A DNA stretch of 64,000 bases from Nectonema munidae (GCA_030549495.1 JAUIRK010000022.1:124001-188000); one strand, 5' to 3'; numbered from the stretch's first letter, positions 11,286 through 23,056 are shown. Numbers and translations are program-made. The notes: generated by a model from the sequence alone, not told the origin.

Positions 11286-11757
11286 GCTTAATCCTTCTCC
11301 TGGTTCAAAAGTGCTAGGAAATGATGTGACATGGGCTGAGTTTGTGAAGTACATCACTTCTTTTCGAGTACATCAGGCGTCAAGTTCATTTTGGAAAAGT
11401 TATCAAGATCTATGCCAACCTTGTATTTTGAATTACACATATGTTCTTAAATTCGAAAATATTAATTCCGAATTTGGATACATCTTAGAGAAGATTTCAA
11501 ATAGTGCGAAAATTGACAGAAAATCCTTGACATCTCTTTTAAATAACTCCAAGGATAAAAAAAGAACTAGAACTATCAAACAAGAAAACACTATTTTACG
11601 CCACTTCATGAGAAGACTTTCTATAAAGCAAACAAAATACCTGAAAAATATTTATGAAAATGATTTAAAAATGTTCAATTATACCTTTGAATTTAAACCA
11701 AGAATTGCCTTTATGAATGAGGAAATTTTTTATTCAAATAACTCAAAGGAAGATTAA
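11286..11757 (+). CDS. carbohydrate sulfotransferase (CHST11-14-like), terminal exon
   Basis: The exon follows a pyrimidine-rich tract ending TTTTTTAG (AG at 11284-11285) and runs to TAA at 11755-11757. The encoded C-terminus has WAEFVKYITS, then SFWKSYQDLCQPCILNYTYV, then FENINSEFGYIL, and near the end IYENDLKMFNYTFEF. These match the Sulfotransfer_2 family of Golgi chondroitin/dermatan/HNK-1 sulfotransferases, where (F)..(F/Y)V.YL, H/W....LC.PC.(I/L).YD and LY..DF.(L/M)F.Y occur in this order. Family members transfer sulfate from PAPS to glycosaminoglycan sugars in the Golgi lumen. The N-terminal anchor and PAPS-binding motifs must lie on upstream exons that I did not find. The open frame extends upstream to 11191, but that part looks like intron. 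The exon starts on the third base of a codon. Confidence 0.8.
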
Positions 11758-11930
11758 AAAATTTTATCTTTAACGTTTTCTTCATTTTTCCAATCTTTTT
11801 GGAAAAATGCTTTCACAGTAATGCAAAGATATTGATATCCGAATTTGTCATCAGTTATATCTACATTTATACGATCTTTATCTTTCAATGTTCCATTGAA
11901 ACTTAATTTAATGCATTTCACTATTTTAAA

Positions 11931-11936
11931 AATAAA
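11931..11936 (+). promoter_or_regulatory. candidate polyadenylation signal of the sulfotransferase gene
   Basis: AATAAA lies about 175 nt downstream of the stop codon. Confidence 0.4.
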
Positions 11937-11989
11937 ATCTTTTACCAAATACAATGGAGTATATAATAAAACAAACTTGTAAAGTTTAT

Positions 11990-12880
11990 TAATTTAAAAA
12001 TATTTAAAAATATATTTTAATTTTACTAGCTAAGTTAGTAACATTTACGAAATTGCAATGTTTCTTACTACCTACTTTGCAAAGTTAACTTAACAATTCA
12101 TTCGTTTGAATTCGCGACTTCCTATATATAAACATGAATGTGGGAAAAAAATAACTACCGCCCTGATGTAAAAACTTTTAAAAAGACAAAATTAGCATTA
12201 ATTTACATTAAAAAATTTCAAAACAAATTAAATAATTTTTTGAAGTAATAATGTAATATTTACTTACTTTTTCCATTCTAAGTTTTGTCTCCATGTGATA
12301 ACAAGCAACTTTGTTTATGTTTTCAACACTCAATCGTTTTCTCTTTTCTCATAAATTGATCTTTTTTCTTCAACTGAAGTATAAGGATCGGAATAAAAGC
12401 ACGCTACATCTTCGCTAAATAAATATTTTGGCAAAAATGCTCTCATTTTGCGCATATTTTTAATTTATTCACCCACAAAGAGATACTCGATTTTAAAGAC
12501 GGACTAAAATTGAAAAGTTCAAACAAAATTAGGGTTAAACTTGGCGCCTTCAATTTTATAGAAAAAAGGTACAACGATTCCTATTTTCTGAAATTTTAAT
12601 GCCTATACGAACACTGAATCGTTTATTGCCTTAACATGAAATTACAGCTCAATTTTTCTTTCTCTTCGAAGAAAAATATGAAGAAGAAGAAATTTATTGA
12701 ACATTGATTATTTAGAATAAACTACAAATGCACGTTAAATAGAAAGCAAAAAAGAAATAAAACGGAAGTAATCACTACTCTAAATGTCATATATTACGCT
12801 TGCAAGGCAGAGATGAGAAGTACAAGGTTACAAGTATAGTACAAATTGTAAAAAAAAAACAAGGCATACAGTATTAGCAA
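11990..12880. other. AT-rich spacer with a (GAA)n/AATAAA motif
   Basis: No coding signal was recognised. At 12670-12702 the minus strand reads TTCAATAAATTTCTTCTTC, an AATAAA followed by a short TTC run, as at 11070. Confidence 0.5.
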
Positions 12881-13560
12881 GAGTAAAAAAAATGTTACAT
12901 CTATTTAGATAGGGCATTACTCGAAGTACTCCTTTCAAAGGTGAAGATACGTTCATGAGGGAGGGCATTAGTAGCGGTGCAGAGAAGTGAGCGGATGGCA
13001 TGCAGAGATTCAGATAGAACATCTTGACAAGCGCTTTGTGGTAACTGTTTCTATTCTAATGCTAAGCATGATGGTTCTCCAGATTATACCATTGTATCTT
13101 TCACAATGGCTGTTTTCTCTTGGATTGAATGCGTTGGTATTACTTGAAGTAATTCCAAGCTGAAGCAAAAAAGCTTGAAATCTTGTGATGTAAAAGTATC
13201 ACCTCGATTAGAATGAATAATATAATCGAAGGAAATCGGAAAATAGAAAATACAGTGGTTAGGCATTTTATAGCTATTAGGGAAGTGCAATCTTGACAAG
13301 GAAAAGCAAGGAAATCTGCTGTATTCGTCAATAACAGTGAATAAGTATAGCGGCAACCTGAAGAAGATAAAGCGACTGGTCCTTTGAAGTCAATAGAAAG
13401 ACGCTGAAATGGAGCTGTGGCTTGAATTAGAGTACTTCGAGGAATGAAGAATTTGGCTTTTAATTTAGCACAGACAAGACACTCGGAGTTAACACGACCT
13501 ACTTCATCAATTAAGTGTGCCATATTACGCGATCTCACAAAGTAACTTCAGGATGAATTA
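12880..13560 (-). mobile_element. Ty3/gypsy-type LTR retrotransposon fossil, integrase region
   Basis: Minus-strand pieces in overlapping frames carry the zinc-binding region (CLVCAKLKAKFF), the segment leading to the first catalytic Asp (PFQRLSIDFKGP), the VIDEYSRFP block and a HSNRGDTFTS segment. A later piece reads SLHAIRSLLCTATNALPHER, the usual end of a gypsy integrase. The fossil is broken in several places and no LTRs were recognised. Protein-level likeness is still clear, so it is old but not ancient. Confidence 0.82.
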
Positions 13561-13859
13561 AACAATTATGCAGAGATTTCAGTTCCCCCAAGGAAGCAGT
13601 GGCACTACATGTCAGAGATAAAACATCCGCAAAAAAATAAAAGATAAATTGCTTTTATGGCAAATAAAGTTTTTTTCATTTCGGAATGGCTCAACCCATT
13701 AATTTTAAATCATATATAACAATTCCCATATAGTAAATTTATAAGTTTCAAAAATTTTTCTTAAAATCAACTGAAAATTTAGATTATCAATATTAAATTC
13801 AATTTATTTATATACCACATATAAAAATATTGAATAAAATAAAGGGCTGAAGAATGAAT

Positions 13860-14546
13860 TTTTGGTGCTTTCTGCGAAATTCTGAGTGATAATGTTAATG
13901 CTGAATATTTTCTCTGTCCCAGTGAAGACTTTAGTTTTTCACAAGAACAAGGCTATTTATGCTTCTTTCACGCTCACAGGATGTGACTGGAAATCGAAAA
14001 TATTGCATGTATGTTAAGGTAGAGTTATTTGTAACATTTTTTCAAGCTTTCAACTGTTGATGATTGTTGATTTGCAAATTTCCACTTCTGTTTTCAAAAA
14101 TGTAGTTCAGGAGCTGGAAGGTCATTGTGAAACCGCTGTAGAGCTTCATAAGTGACTTCACAGACTTTAAAAAATACAGGAATCACCTTCAATCCCATTG
14201 AGGAATGATTCGAAGTTCATTCTAATTTTTATTTGGCTGATTAAAATGTATAAGAATTCAAAAGTAACATTTTTGCTGTAATAGTCTTCTGATTTTTTCG
14301 CTTCTACATTATTCCGATTCGCTTGCTACCAGATCTCCTTGGTTTACAGGGAAAAACATTAAAGCTGCGATGCTTACTGCTTCGTTTAAAGCAAATTGTG
14401 TGGCGAATTTCAATGTGATTGCGTACATCATCAAGGGCATTTGGAACAACGTCTTTCATTGCTTTGACAACCTCAATTCTTCTTCCTTGCAAAGCAATAA
14501 TAAGAGGCTTGATGTAACCTAAGCAGCGAGTCATGAAAATCAACAC
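13860..14546 (-). pseudogene. hAT-superfamily transposase remnant (PRKRIR/ZMYM-like)
   Basis: The minus-strand open piece 14304-14546 reads CLGYIKPLIIALQGRRIEVV, then a V..AL.DVRN.I..RH block, then KPRRSGSKRI. This is the order seen in hAT proteins related to the 52-kDa repressor of the PKR inhibitor (LQ.....V..A...V......L...R......W......A...N....PR..G.Q..R.N). Downstream on the same strand, in changing frames, ALQRFHNDLPAPEL and NIHAIFSISSHIL continue the match toward the C-terminal dimerisation region. Several stops and frame changes make it dead. The match is from memory of the family pattern. Confidence 0.55.
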
Positions 14547-14577
14547 TACTATAAATTAAAATGAAATAATAGCCTTC

Positions 14578-14653
14578 ATGAATCCAAATAATTCGGATGT
14601 CACAGATGTTAGAGTCTCCTCTGAAGAAAGTTGGGACATTGTGTCGACCGATG
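14578..14653 (+). CDS. possible first coding exon, unknown protein
   Basis: ATG at 14578 opens MNPNNSDVTDVRVSSEESWD followed by IVSTDG, then GT at 14654 (GGTAAAAA) could be a donor. The peptide is acidic and contains EESWDIV, which has the acidic W-x-x-V form of an LC3-interacting motif, but one such match has little weight. The opposite strand is also open here for 47 codons (MGRTRFAGIIRYF...), so strand is uncertain. Confidence 0.22.
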
Positions 14654-14818
14654 GTAAAAAATAACGAATAATTCCAGCGAATCTTGTTCTACCCATCTTG
14701 TTCTGCATAGTACTTAAAATTAATGAAAATTGCTATAATAGTTTAAAAAATAATGATAGCTTTGAAAGTAGCATGTTTTATATTACCTATAATTTTAAGT
14801 CCTTTAACTGTCTCTTAG

Positions 14819-14898
14819 GCAAGAATTCATCTAGACAAGCTCTCTTTGGAGAAAAAACATGGATATCTAAACAAGTAATCATTTATTCTTATCCAGGG
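14819..14898 (+). CDS. possible internal exon, unknown protein
   Basis: Preceded by TTTAACTGTCTCTTAG (AG at 14817-14818) and followed by CCAGG then GTAAGTAC, a near-consensus donor. The frame reads KNSSRQALFGEKTWISKQ, then VIIYSYPG. Both splice signals are good for such AT-rich DNA, but I recognise no family. Confidence 0.3.
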
Positions 14899-14901
14899 TA
14901 A

Positions 14902-15414
14902 GTACTCTGTCAATTTTTCCAATCATGTTTCTTACAAGGCTTTTTTCACAAGAATGGACCTTACATCGATTCAACAGATGGCCTGCACACAAGAAGGGCA
15001 TGCTTCTTCTTCTGGGATATTAATGTTAAATTATTGGACCAGCCTAACACCCCTCAATTTCCCACACATATTACATAAAATTTTTAAACATAAAAGATTT
15101 TTTAAGTTAAAAACGAAAAGAATATATATAGCACCAACATTGAGTTCTCATTATTAGAGGGTCTAAGCCTAAGCTAGTCACAACATTAAATATTGCTTTT
15201 GATAGAGCTTCACCACTGGTTGAACCAACTTCAATAAATTTGAAGAATTCTTTTCTGAAAAAAAGTGAGAAGAAATCAAATTAAGTCAATCAAATTTACA
15301 AAATAATGAAAACATTCTTTTTAAATACAGATTTATTAGGGTGAAACTTCAATGTATTTTCGAAATAGTTCATGAATAAGATGATAAACTCCTATATTTA
15401 AATTCGGTTGTTAT
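14902..15414. other. unassigned spacer
   Basis: Short open frames only. No recognised product or repeat. Confidence 0.35.
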
Positions 15415-15625
15415 ATTCAGTGTTTCTGTTTTTCATCATTATTTATGTTTGGGGAATTAACTGGAAAAAATATTTTATCCAGGGTTCCCGGGAATTGTAT
15501 TTTGTGAAAAGAATTTTTCAAATAGTCTAATAATTTTTACTTTGATTCAATCAAAAAATTAATAGCTAAATAGAATATATTTAAAAGTTTATTATTGTCA
15601 TGTATTTATATAGGTTTGGAAAATT
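15415..15625. repeat. dispersed repeat, copy 1
   Basis: Aligns by eye, in the same orientation, with 17607-17811 and its continuation after 18169. Shared blocks are GTGTTTCTGTTTTT, AGTCTAATA, TTTGATT.AATCAAAAAA and TTATTGTCATG.ATTTAT. This copy lacks the MITE that interrupts copy 2. Confidence 0.75.
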
Positions 15626-16407
15626 CAAAAATTTATTTTTATTTCAATCAAATTTAGAAAAAAAAAGAGAAAAAGAGAAAAAAAAATTAATTTCTTGTAT
15701 TATAAAAACTTACAAACATTTAATACTTTTTTCCATACAGCCGAGTCTTTATTTTTGTTATGAACAAACAGGGTGCTGAAAAAGCTATTTCAGAGTCAAC
15801 CGAAGTGGAGGGATAGTTTTTAAAGCATTTTCTAGCAAAATAATTTTTGAAGATTTACTTCGTGTTGCTTCAGACTTATTTATTTCCTGTTTCAAACTTT
15901 TGCTGGAAAAAATATTTGAGCATTGAAAGGTGGTGCTTTGACTTTTTTTTAATTTCAAACCACCTCATCCATTTCATTCGTAGAAAAATTATCCAATAAA
16001 CTAAGGGAACATGTCATAGATGGGTTCTGTAACATTACCTAGATAAGACGAAGCATATTTATAAATGTGAATCTTTTACATCAGCACGTAAGCTTAAATG
16101 ACAAATTCAATTACCTATAAATTCTTAAAAAGCTGATTTCAGATTCTAGTTGAACTTTTAGAACTACTTAAAATCCTTAAGATCGATTACTGTAAATACC
16201 TAGCTAGATCAATTTTTAATCGATTTAGCGATATTTACGGCTGAAATGCAAATCACTCAAAAGCCAATTCGCCCTTTTTATAAAGCTACTACATTATGAC
16301 ATTGATTACTTATCTTACAACAAATAAATTTTAGTCTAAATTTGAGAAAAATAAGATTTTCATAAAATTGTTCTTAAGCAAAACTCCTATATATCTCAAC
16401 AACGTAT
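15626..16407. repeat. AT-rich spacer with one more dispersed segment
   Basis: About 16025-16110 resembles 17195-17280 in the same orientation (shared TGTGAATCT, TTTACATCAGCAC and AAATTCAATT-like blocks). Otherwise nothing was recognised. Confidence 0.45.
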
Positions 16408-16415
16408 ACTATAAA

Positions 16416-16778
16416 CAGAGCCCGCGCTACAAATATATTTTTTGGGACAAGTGCCCCCCTCCCACACAGTTTTATTTGTTGCCCCTCCACTGAAAATTTT
16501 CAACTTGCCAAGTGTCTTAACTTAAGAAAAAATTATAAAAACATATAGATGTTCAAGTAACTTTGAGAAAATTTATGCCATATATTGGAAACAAAATGTC
16601 TCATATAAGTTATATGTCTATATGTGTGTAATAGGTGTTTCTTCTCTATTCACACCCCAATTACTATTGATGCTCTGTAAATGATCAAGCCTTTTCTGAT
16701 AAGATAATAATTTTTTTCCATAATGTAAATTTTTATTGCCCCATCACAGCCCCTAATATTTTTTTAGCGCGGGTACTG
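16416..16778. mobile_element. hAT-type MITE, 363 bp
   Basis: Perfect 8-bp duplication ACTATAAA flanks it (16408-16415 and 16779-16786). The ends are CAGAGCCCGCGCTA and, read inward from the right, CAGTACCCGCGCTA. An 8-bp duplication and CAG termini are typical of hAT elements. No coding capacity. The interior is rich in C-runs (GCCCCCCTCCC, TGCCCCTCC). Confidence 0.88.
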
Positions 16779-16786
16779 ACTATAAA

Positions 16787-17606
16787 CTCAATCATCGTTA
16801 TATAAAAATTTATTCTTTGTAAGTGACTTTTATTTCATATTAAATTATTTATTTTAGTGTAAATTTCACAAAAAAATATGCGTTATGGTAAAAGTGATTA
16901 GAGCGAGTTGGTAAAATGATTTGAAGCAGCTTTTCATAAAAGCTCTTTTTGGTGCAAGTTTGATATGGCCAATATTAACAATAACTTCTAGAAAAAAATT
17001 AATTACATAGTTATTTACAAATATTTATACTTATATATCCTTGATTGCATTCTCTAAAAGAAAGATTAAGCGAGAAATTTATCACGTGCTTCAAATCAAA
17101 TGCTTGATTGGATGAGAAGATTGGATTAGAGACGCCACACACTAAAAAGAAAAGCAGCTATCAAATAATGATATTTAAATTGATGAAGAATAGATAAGAG
17201 GAAACATATTGATAAATGTTGTGAATCTCTTTACATCAGCACTTAGGCTTCAATCACATATTCAATCAGAAGGTAATGATGCAGTGTGAAAAAATGAGAT
17301 AATATGATATCATGTACCATTTTCTCTCTAAATCAATCGTTCACAAAATTCCACGTCAAACTAATAAATTATTGAATTTATTTATAAAAGATTAATTAGT
17401 TTAAGATTTATCATTTATTTAAACTGATATAGCTAGGCCTAATTCTTACTGGGTCAAAGATAGAACGTAAAAAAGATAAAATGGCAAATTGCGAGAAAGA
17501 AGGTCGAATTGATACAATGTCGAATATTTTGTATCTCTGGTTATTGGGTCATGTGTATATTATATATGAGTAGTATCTTGTTAGTTAATAAGGAAAATAT
17601 CTACTA
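16787..17606. other. AT-rich spacer
   Basis: Apart from the segment at 17195-17280 shared with 16025-16110, nothing was recognised. Confidence 0.4.
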
Positions 17607-17811
17607 TCTAGTGTTTCTGTTTTTTCATCATTATTTTTGTCCTGAGAAATCCATGTAATTAACGGGGGAAAAAATTAATTCCGGATTCTCGGTAATTGAA
17701 TTTTCGGACAATTTTTGCAATTAGTCTAATATTAATTTTAACTTTGATTTAATCAAAAAATTAATAACTAAAAAGGATATAATTAAAATTTTGTTATTGT
17801 CATGAATTTAT
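17607..17811. repeat. dispersed repeat, copy 2 (interrupted)
   Basis: Second copy of the 15415-15625 repeat, split by a MITE at 17812 and resuming at 18169. Confidence 0.75.
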
Positions 17812-18168
17812 TAGAGATGATCGGATGTGAAATTTTTTAAATTTTGACATCCTAGAGGATGCGAAAGAGGAATCGGATGTGAGAATTAATTTTTTTAGAG
17901 GATGCGGATGTCATAATTGCTATTTTAAGCAAACTCAATTTTTATACTTCTTAAAAATTTAGAGAGAAGATGTCAATGTATATGTGTAGAAATTTTTATC
18001 ATAAAAATATTGGATAAGTAAAAATTAAAAAATTACGGAAAAAAACTTTGCGGTATATATAAAAAAAAGAAAAATGTTTAAAAATTGCGATTGCGGATGC
18101 TGAAACTTGAATGATCCGCGGATGAGGATGTTAGAATGTACAAATTTATGCTATCCGATACATCTCTA
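17812..18168. mobile_element. hAT-type MITE, 357 bp
   Basis: Perfect 8-bp duplication GAATTTAT (17804-17811 and 18169-18176). The ends are TAGAGATGATCGGATG and, inward from the right, TAGAGATGTATCGGATA. Internal GGATG/CATCC motifs repeat near both ends and may be transposase-binding sites. The uninterrupted sequence at about 15600-15615 looks like the pre-insertion site. No coding capacity. Confidence 0.88.
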
Positions 18169-18220
18169 GAATTTATATAAGATAACATAATTTATTAAGC
18201 GAAAAAAAAGCTAATAAAAG

Positions 18221-20600
18221 TAGTGTTGCACACGGACACGAAAATTTGGTTCGAACGAACACGAACAAACTCAAGCTATAGTCGAACGGACACGAACAAT
18301 AATGGACACTAGCGAACATCATATACTAGTGAATCTTACATACGGAGACAGACTCATTCACTCACACGCACACACACACTCACACAACAAACACAAACTC
18401 TAAAATGTTGGCATATATAACCAGCATACATTGACAATCACAATGCTGTATTATTTCACATGTGTTTTTCTATTCCTGCAAAGTTGAACATTGTCATTGA
18501 GACCATTTGTCATTTTTCACACCAAACTTCTGCATCGAACATCTAACTTTAACCAAGCATGAAGAAATAGTTAATCGTTTGTTCGATCCAGAGCGGCAAC
18601 AAAGACGAGAATTGTGGCAGTTTATCAAACTTTTGGCTCCAACCGATGAGAAAAAGAAGTGAAAATCTAAAGAAGCTATCGGTGCGTTTTGTTTAAAGTG
18701 CCAAAAAACAATCAATTATTCCGTTGGTACTTCAAAGCAAATATTGGGACACATGGAACAAAATCATTCAGAAGATCTGGTCACTTCCTCAACAAAAAAG
18801 TGCATCTTCCAACAGCAAACCATTCAAAAAGCATTCAAGAAATTGAAGCCAGTGAATGAAACATCGGCTCAAAAAGGTCATTTTCTTCTTTTGAAATGGA
18901 TCGCTAAATCCTACCGGCCTTTGTCAATTGTTGAAGATCCAGGATTCATTGAATACAGCAATTTTTTAAATTCATTGGAACAAAAATACACGTTGCCTTC
19001 TCGTACAATAATAACAAGGTTGTGCGCAGTACATTTGCAGATACGCTTTTTATCATCAAGTCCATGATCCAAAAAGAATGTGATTATTATTCACTTACAA
19101 GTGATATTTGGACATCAAGAACATCTGAAGCATATATTTCGTTGATGCTTCATTACATCAGTGAGGATTTTGTATTGAAAGTCGTTACGTTGAGATGTGC
19201 TCCGTTCAGTGAAGTAAGACACACCGGTTCCAAAATTGCAAACATCGTGAAGCAGTCGGTAGAGGATGCAAACATGTCCTTAGAGAATATGGTTGTTTAT
19301 GTCACTGATAACGCATCCAATGCAGCAAAATCAGCGCGAGAATTGGGTGTAAATCACCAAGGTTGTGTTGCTCATTCTCTAAGTTTGATTGTGCAAAAAT
19401 TTATTCGGTGGAAGTGTGAGAGTAAAACAGCTACCGACATTAATATTTCAGTAGTAGCATAATTAGATTTCAATGGTTGAAAAATCCATGGAACGGAAAA
19501 ATCAGCCACCGAAGAAGATTCCGTTAGATGTTATTACTCGTTGGAATTCAACTGTACACATGTTAAAAGTATGCGTGGACATTAGATTGCATTTAGATGC
19601 GTTCTGTTCATTTATCCAAACGGAAGAAGGTCGTGCAGCTTTTTCAAACTGCGTCAAAATTATACAAATCACACATAAGCAGTGGTTTCTATTAGAAAAT
19701 GTTTGCTGTATTTTACAACGCTTTGATGAAGTAACAGAAGCGTTGTCGGGGGAAAATTATCCGACGTGGTCCTTAACGCTGCCAGTATTAAGAATGATCA
19801 AGATTCATTTGATTGAATACAAAGTTTTACAGGGATTTTCCCACACTGTTTGGTACGAGGATGCTGCTGATACGGTAGAAGCATTCCGAAGAGAAGTTTT
19901 AAATGAATTCACCAGCCGTTTTCAAGGGTTACAGATTTCGCTGCTCTGGACAATATTGCTGGATCCAAGACTAACAGGGATGAATGGCTTTTCTATAGAA
20001 GAGCGCTGCACCGCAAAAGAAGAGCTTCTAAATCAAATGAAAAGTGCCACACCACAACTTCTTCATGTGGAGAAACATAAGTATCGTGCTGATGCCGGTC
20101 CTTCAAGGACAAATAACTCCTTGCTTGGAGACATTTTCTCCACACCAGGAAGCGATGAAATGATGAAGGAAGATTGTTCCGATGAAATTGAACTGGAAAA
20201 ATATTTATCGCTATGCAAGCAATCAAAAATACTTGATCCGCTTCAATGGTGGAACGCAAATCGCGATACTTTTCCTGTATTGGCTTGGCTGAGTCGAAAG
20301 TGGATGTCCGCTGTTTCTACAAGCGTGTCATCAGAACGTTTGTTTTCACGAACAGGTGCAACTGTGACTTCAAGAAGAGCGAGGTTGAAGGATGATAACG
20401 TTGAAATGTTAACATTTATTCATGATAACATTAAGTTTATTTCATGAGTCCTAATATTATTAATAAATTTTATTTTTACAGTTTGTTCGTTTTTGTCCGT
20501 TACCAAAGATTTTCAATTATTGGTTCGAACGGACAAACGAACGAACGGCAACGGACGTACTCAAACGTTGTCCGTTTGTCCGTTGCCGTGTGCAACCCTA
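18221..20600 (+). mobile_element. hAT DNA transposon, 2380 bp, nearly full length
   Basis: Perfect 8-bp duplication AATAAAAG (18213-18220 and 20601-20608). TIRs are TAGTGTTGCACACGG on the left and TAGGGTTGCACACGG inward from the right. Subterminal regions hold repeated CGAACG and ACGGACA motifs on both sides, likely transposase-binding sites. It carries one broken transposase gene. The exact target duplication and well-kept protein suggest a fairly recent insertion. Confidence 0.95.
18503..20447 (+). pseudogene. hAT transposase (zf-BED type), broken
   Basis: A cut-and-paste transposase. The N-terminus reads RRELWQFIKLL, then CLKC and GHMEQNH, giving the W/F-Cx2C-Hx4H pattern of a BED zinc finger. 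The middle has SLTSDIWTS, VVYVTDNASNAAKSA (Asp of the RNase H fold) and GCVAHSL (C-x2-H). The C-terminus has LDPRL, WWNAN, SVSSERLFSRTGA (catalytic Glu) and RRARLKDDNVEMLTFIHDN, the hAT dimerisation domain. It is inactive: TGA at 18660-18662 lies inside the BED region, a frameshift occurs near 19020-19065, and another break with a stop lies near 19460-19475. A complete copy would be roughly 640 residues, as is usual for Ac-like hATs. No start codon is clear upstream of about 18503. AATAAA follows the stop at 20459. Confidence 0.93.
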
Positions 20601-20689
20601 AATAAAAGCTTGTAGGTATATCGAGTAAGTAAATAATAACATGAATGAAGTATAATCCTTATTTTTAAGACGGAAATAGTAGAGACAAC

Positions 20690-20930
20690 TAGTTAAAAGT
20701 GAAGATTAGTTCTTTCCAATGAGAATCAAGTCGGTTTTTGAAAGTGTTTAGAGAAGGGGAATCTATAACTTGTTTTGGATTCATTTATAATTCTATTAAA
20801 AAGACCGGACCTGAGGTTTTTTTTTCAGAGACGAACTCTCATAAGTCTCTCTTGATTAAACAGATTTTCTATTTTGTGTTAGCCATGTTTTAAAGTGAAC
20901 TTTTTACAATATTCGCAAGAGCTTATGTAT
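20690..20930 (-). pseudogene. LINE ORF2 C-terminal remnant
   Basis: Minus-strand reading gives SGLFNRIINES, then, in the next frame, DSPSLNTFKNRLDSHWKEL, the (V)xxWNxLPxxVVxxxSxxxFKxxLDxxW block that ends ORF2 of the CR1/Jockey-like LINEs elsewhere in this window. One frameshift and one stop are visible. No 3' tail was found. Confidence 0.65.
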
Positions 20931-23050
20931 ACTACACAGTTTTAAATTTCGTTACTATAACTATTAGACATCAGTAAGCTGTTAACTACTTTTTCCAGCT
21001 GATTAAATATATTTGATTTATAATAAAAAAGGTCTATTAAAAGTTATATATCTGTTTTACTATTTGGAATGTAAATTTTCGAAATAGTATAACATTTAAG
21101 TTAACAATTATTTAAATACTTGCTTTAATTTATAAGAAATTAAAAGTTATAAATTTATTTATTTTAATGAATAAATTTATCATTTAAGTAATATTAGATC
21201 ATTCTGTGATATCATAAAGCTTGCACAGTATTACGGTAATATGAAATTATATATTGAATATGTTCAGGAAAAATGATTACATTAATTCTTGGGATAATTT
21301 AAAATGAACAACTGAGTTACAAAATTTAATTTTAGTTTACGTATATTTCTTATGTAAAAAAGGAGAGTCAGATGTCCTATATCTTTGCTAAAAAATACAA
21401 TTCACCGAATAATTGTAACTGAACAAATTAGACCAATTATTACTAGGTTTAACGTAATAAAGCAGTAATAGTTGTAGAAGCACAGTATGTTTGTATAGTT
21501 GTAGTAATACAGTATGTGCTAATGTGTCCTTAGTTTATAGTGTATAAATAATAGTAGTATAGTAATAGATAACTATCACAAAATCGGAACCGTCATGTTT
21601 AAACTTCACTAACACTAAATTTCTTTTAGAAATAATTCGTTTACAGGGATTCTAATCGCAAATCTCTGATATTTATTTGGAAAATAATTTCATCTTATTC
21701 AAACAATAAAATACACTCTTTTCAATTTTTTATATTTATATAATATCGCCAAAGTCGTTGCAACAAAATATACAAGTAGGACAAATTGGGCTTTTAAGCA
21801 GAATAATCGAGCCAATAGGGATGCAGTAAAATGCTTTTCACAAGCTCCTTTGAGAACAAGAATTTGTCTGCAATCTTTTTCAAAAAATTTTATAAGCACA
21901 CAATTTTATTTCTTGAAACCTTTTATGAAACCTAAATAATGCTTCTGAAACCTTTTATGTTGCCCACGCTTCATCTTAAAATTTATAAAATTTCATTTAA
22001 AAGTATTTTTCATAAATTTTTAAATCGTCAGCTCAAAGGTATGAAAGTTTTGTCAAGCATTAATACAACATCAAAATTATTAGAAACTAGGCTTAAAAAT
22101 CATGTAAAACAACCCCGGATAATTAAAAAAAAAGATATTCTTTTAACTATCTGTACATTGAATGAAACCTAAAAACACCTAAAAACCAGGTAAGACATCA
22201 ATGCGGTTCACAGATCAAAATCCTTACCCAACTAGGGGTTAATCGAGAAATTTTGATTTTAAAATAAGTTTTAATGAAATGAAATATACACCATTTGTCA
22301 AGGGAATAATGAAACATATGTTTTCAGGTATAGTCAGATTCAATAAGTAAGCCAATTATTTCTTATTTCCCAATTCCAAATTTGGCATGTTTACCTGACG
22401 GATTTGAAGTTAGCAGATTCCAATATTGCCAACCTTAATAAATGAGTTTTTTATATAAAAGAATGAATTTTCTGACTGTATCTGAAAGTATACAAAGAAA
22501 TATGATGGTTAAATAATAATTAAGTAATCAACTAACTAACTAACAAAATAAAACATGGTATTTTTGAATCTGCTATATATGAAGGAAAAATAATAAATGT
22601 ATATGAAAAATTTATATAAATTAAAAGACAATAAATCAAATGGGCTTTATTTCTTTGTAAATTTAAAGCTGTATTAAGACAAATTAATGAGCCAAGAAGC
22701 TATGCCTGTTTCGAAGCACTGATATAGAGGCCGTGAAATAATTTTTTTGGTCAACGAATTAGGAATTCACAAATTATATCCAGGACAACTAGACTCTGCT
22801 AATTGACAACTTCCTAATTAGAAATCCGTAAACTGGGATGTTATCATTCAATTTCTGAAACAATATTGTTTTCAATAAAATTGCTTAAAAATACTAATGT
22901 CAACTTCTCTAACACTTAGACTAATACTACTTAAAAAGATCACAGAAAAAAATTCATTTTCTGAAATTATATTATTTAAAATTTCTTTTAGTCCTTTCCA
23001 AAAAAAAATATAAAATGTAAGCACCAATTGGCTTCGTTGTAATTTTTATA
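20931..23050. other. AT-rich DNA without a supported gene
   Basis: Short open frames at 21699-21899 (minus) and 21939-22172 (plus) show no recognised motif. No TIRs or RNA genes were seen. Confidence 0.4.
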
Positions 23051-23056
23051 CTCTTA

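Noticed and set aside
14954-15157. 67-codon open frame after the possible exon at 14819
   Set aside because: No acceptor of quality in frame and no recognised motif.
21939-22172. 77-codon open frame
   Set aside because: No recognised family, splice sites or repeat association. Length is within chance for the region.
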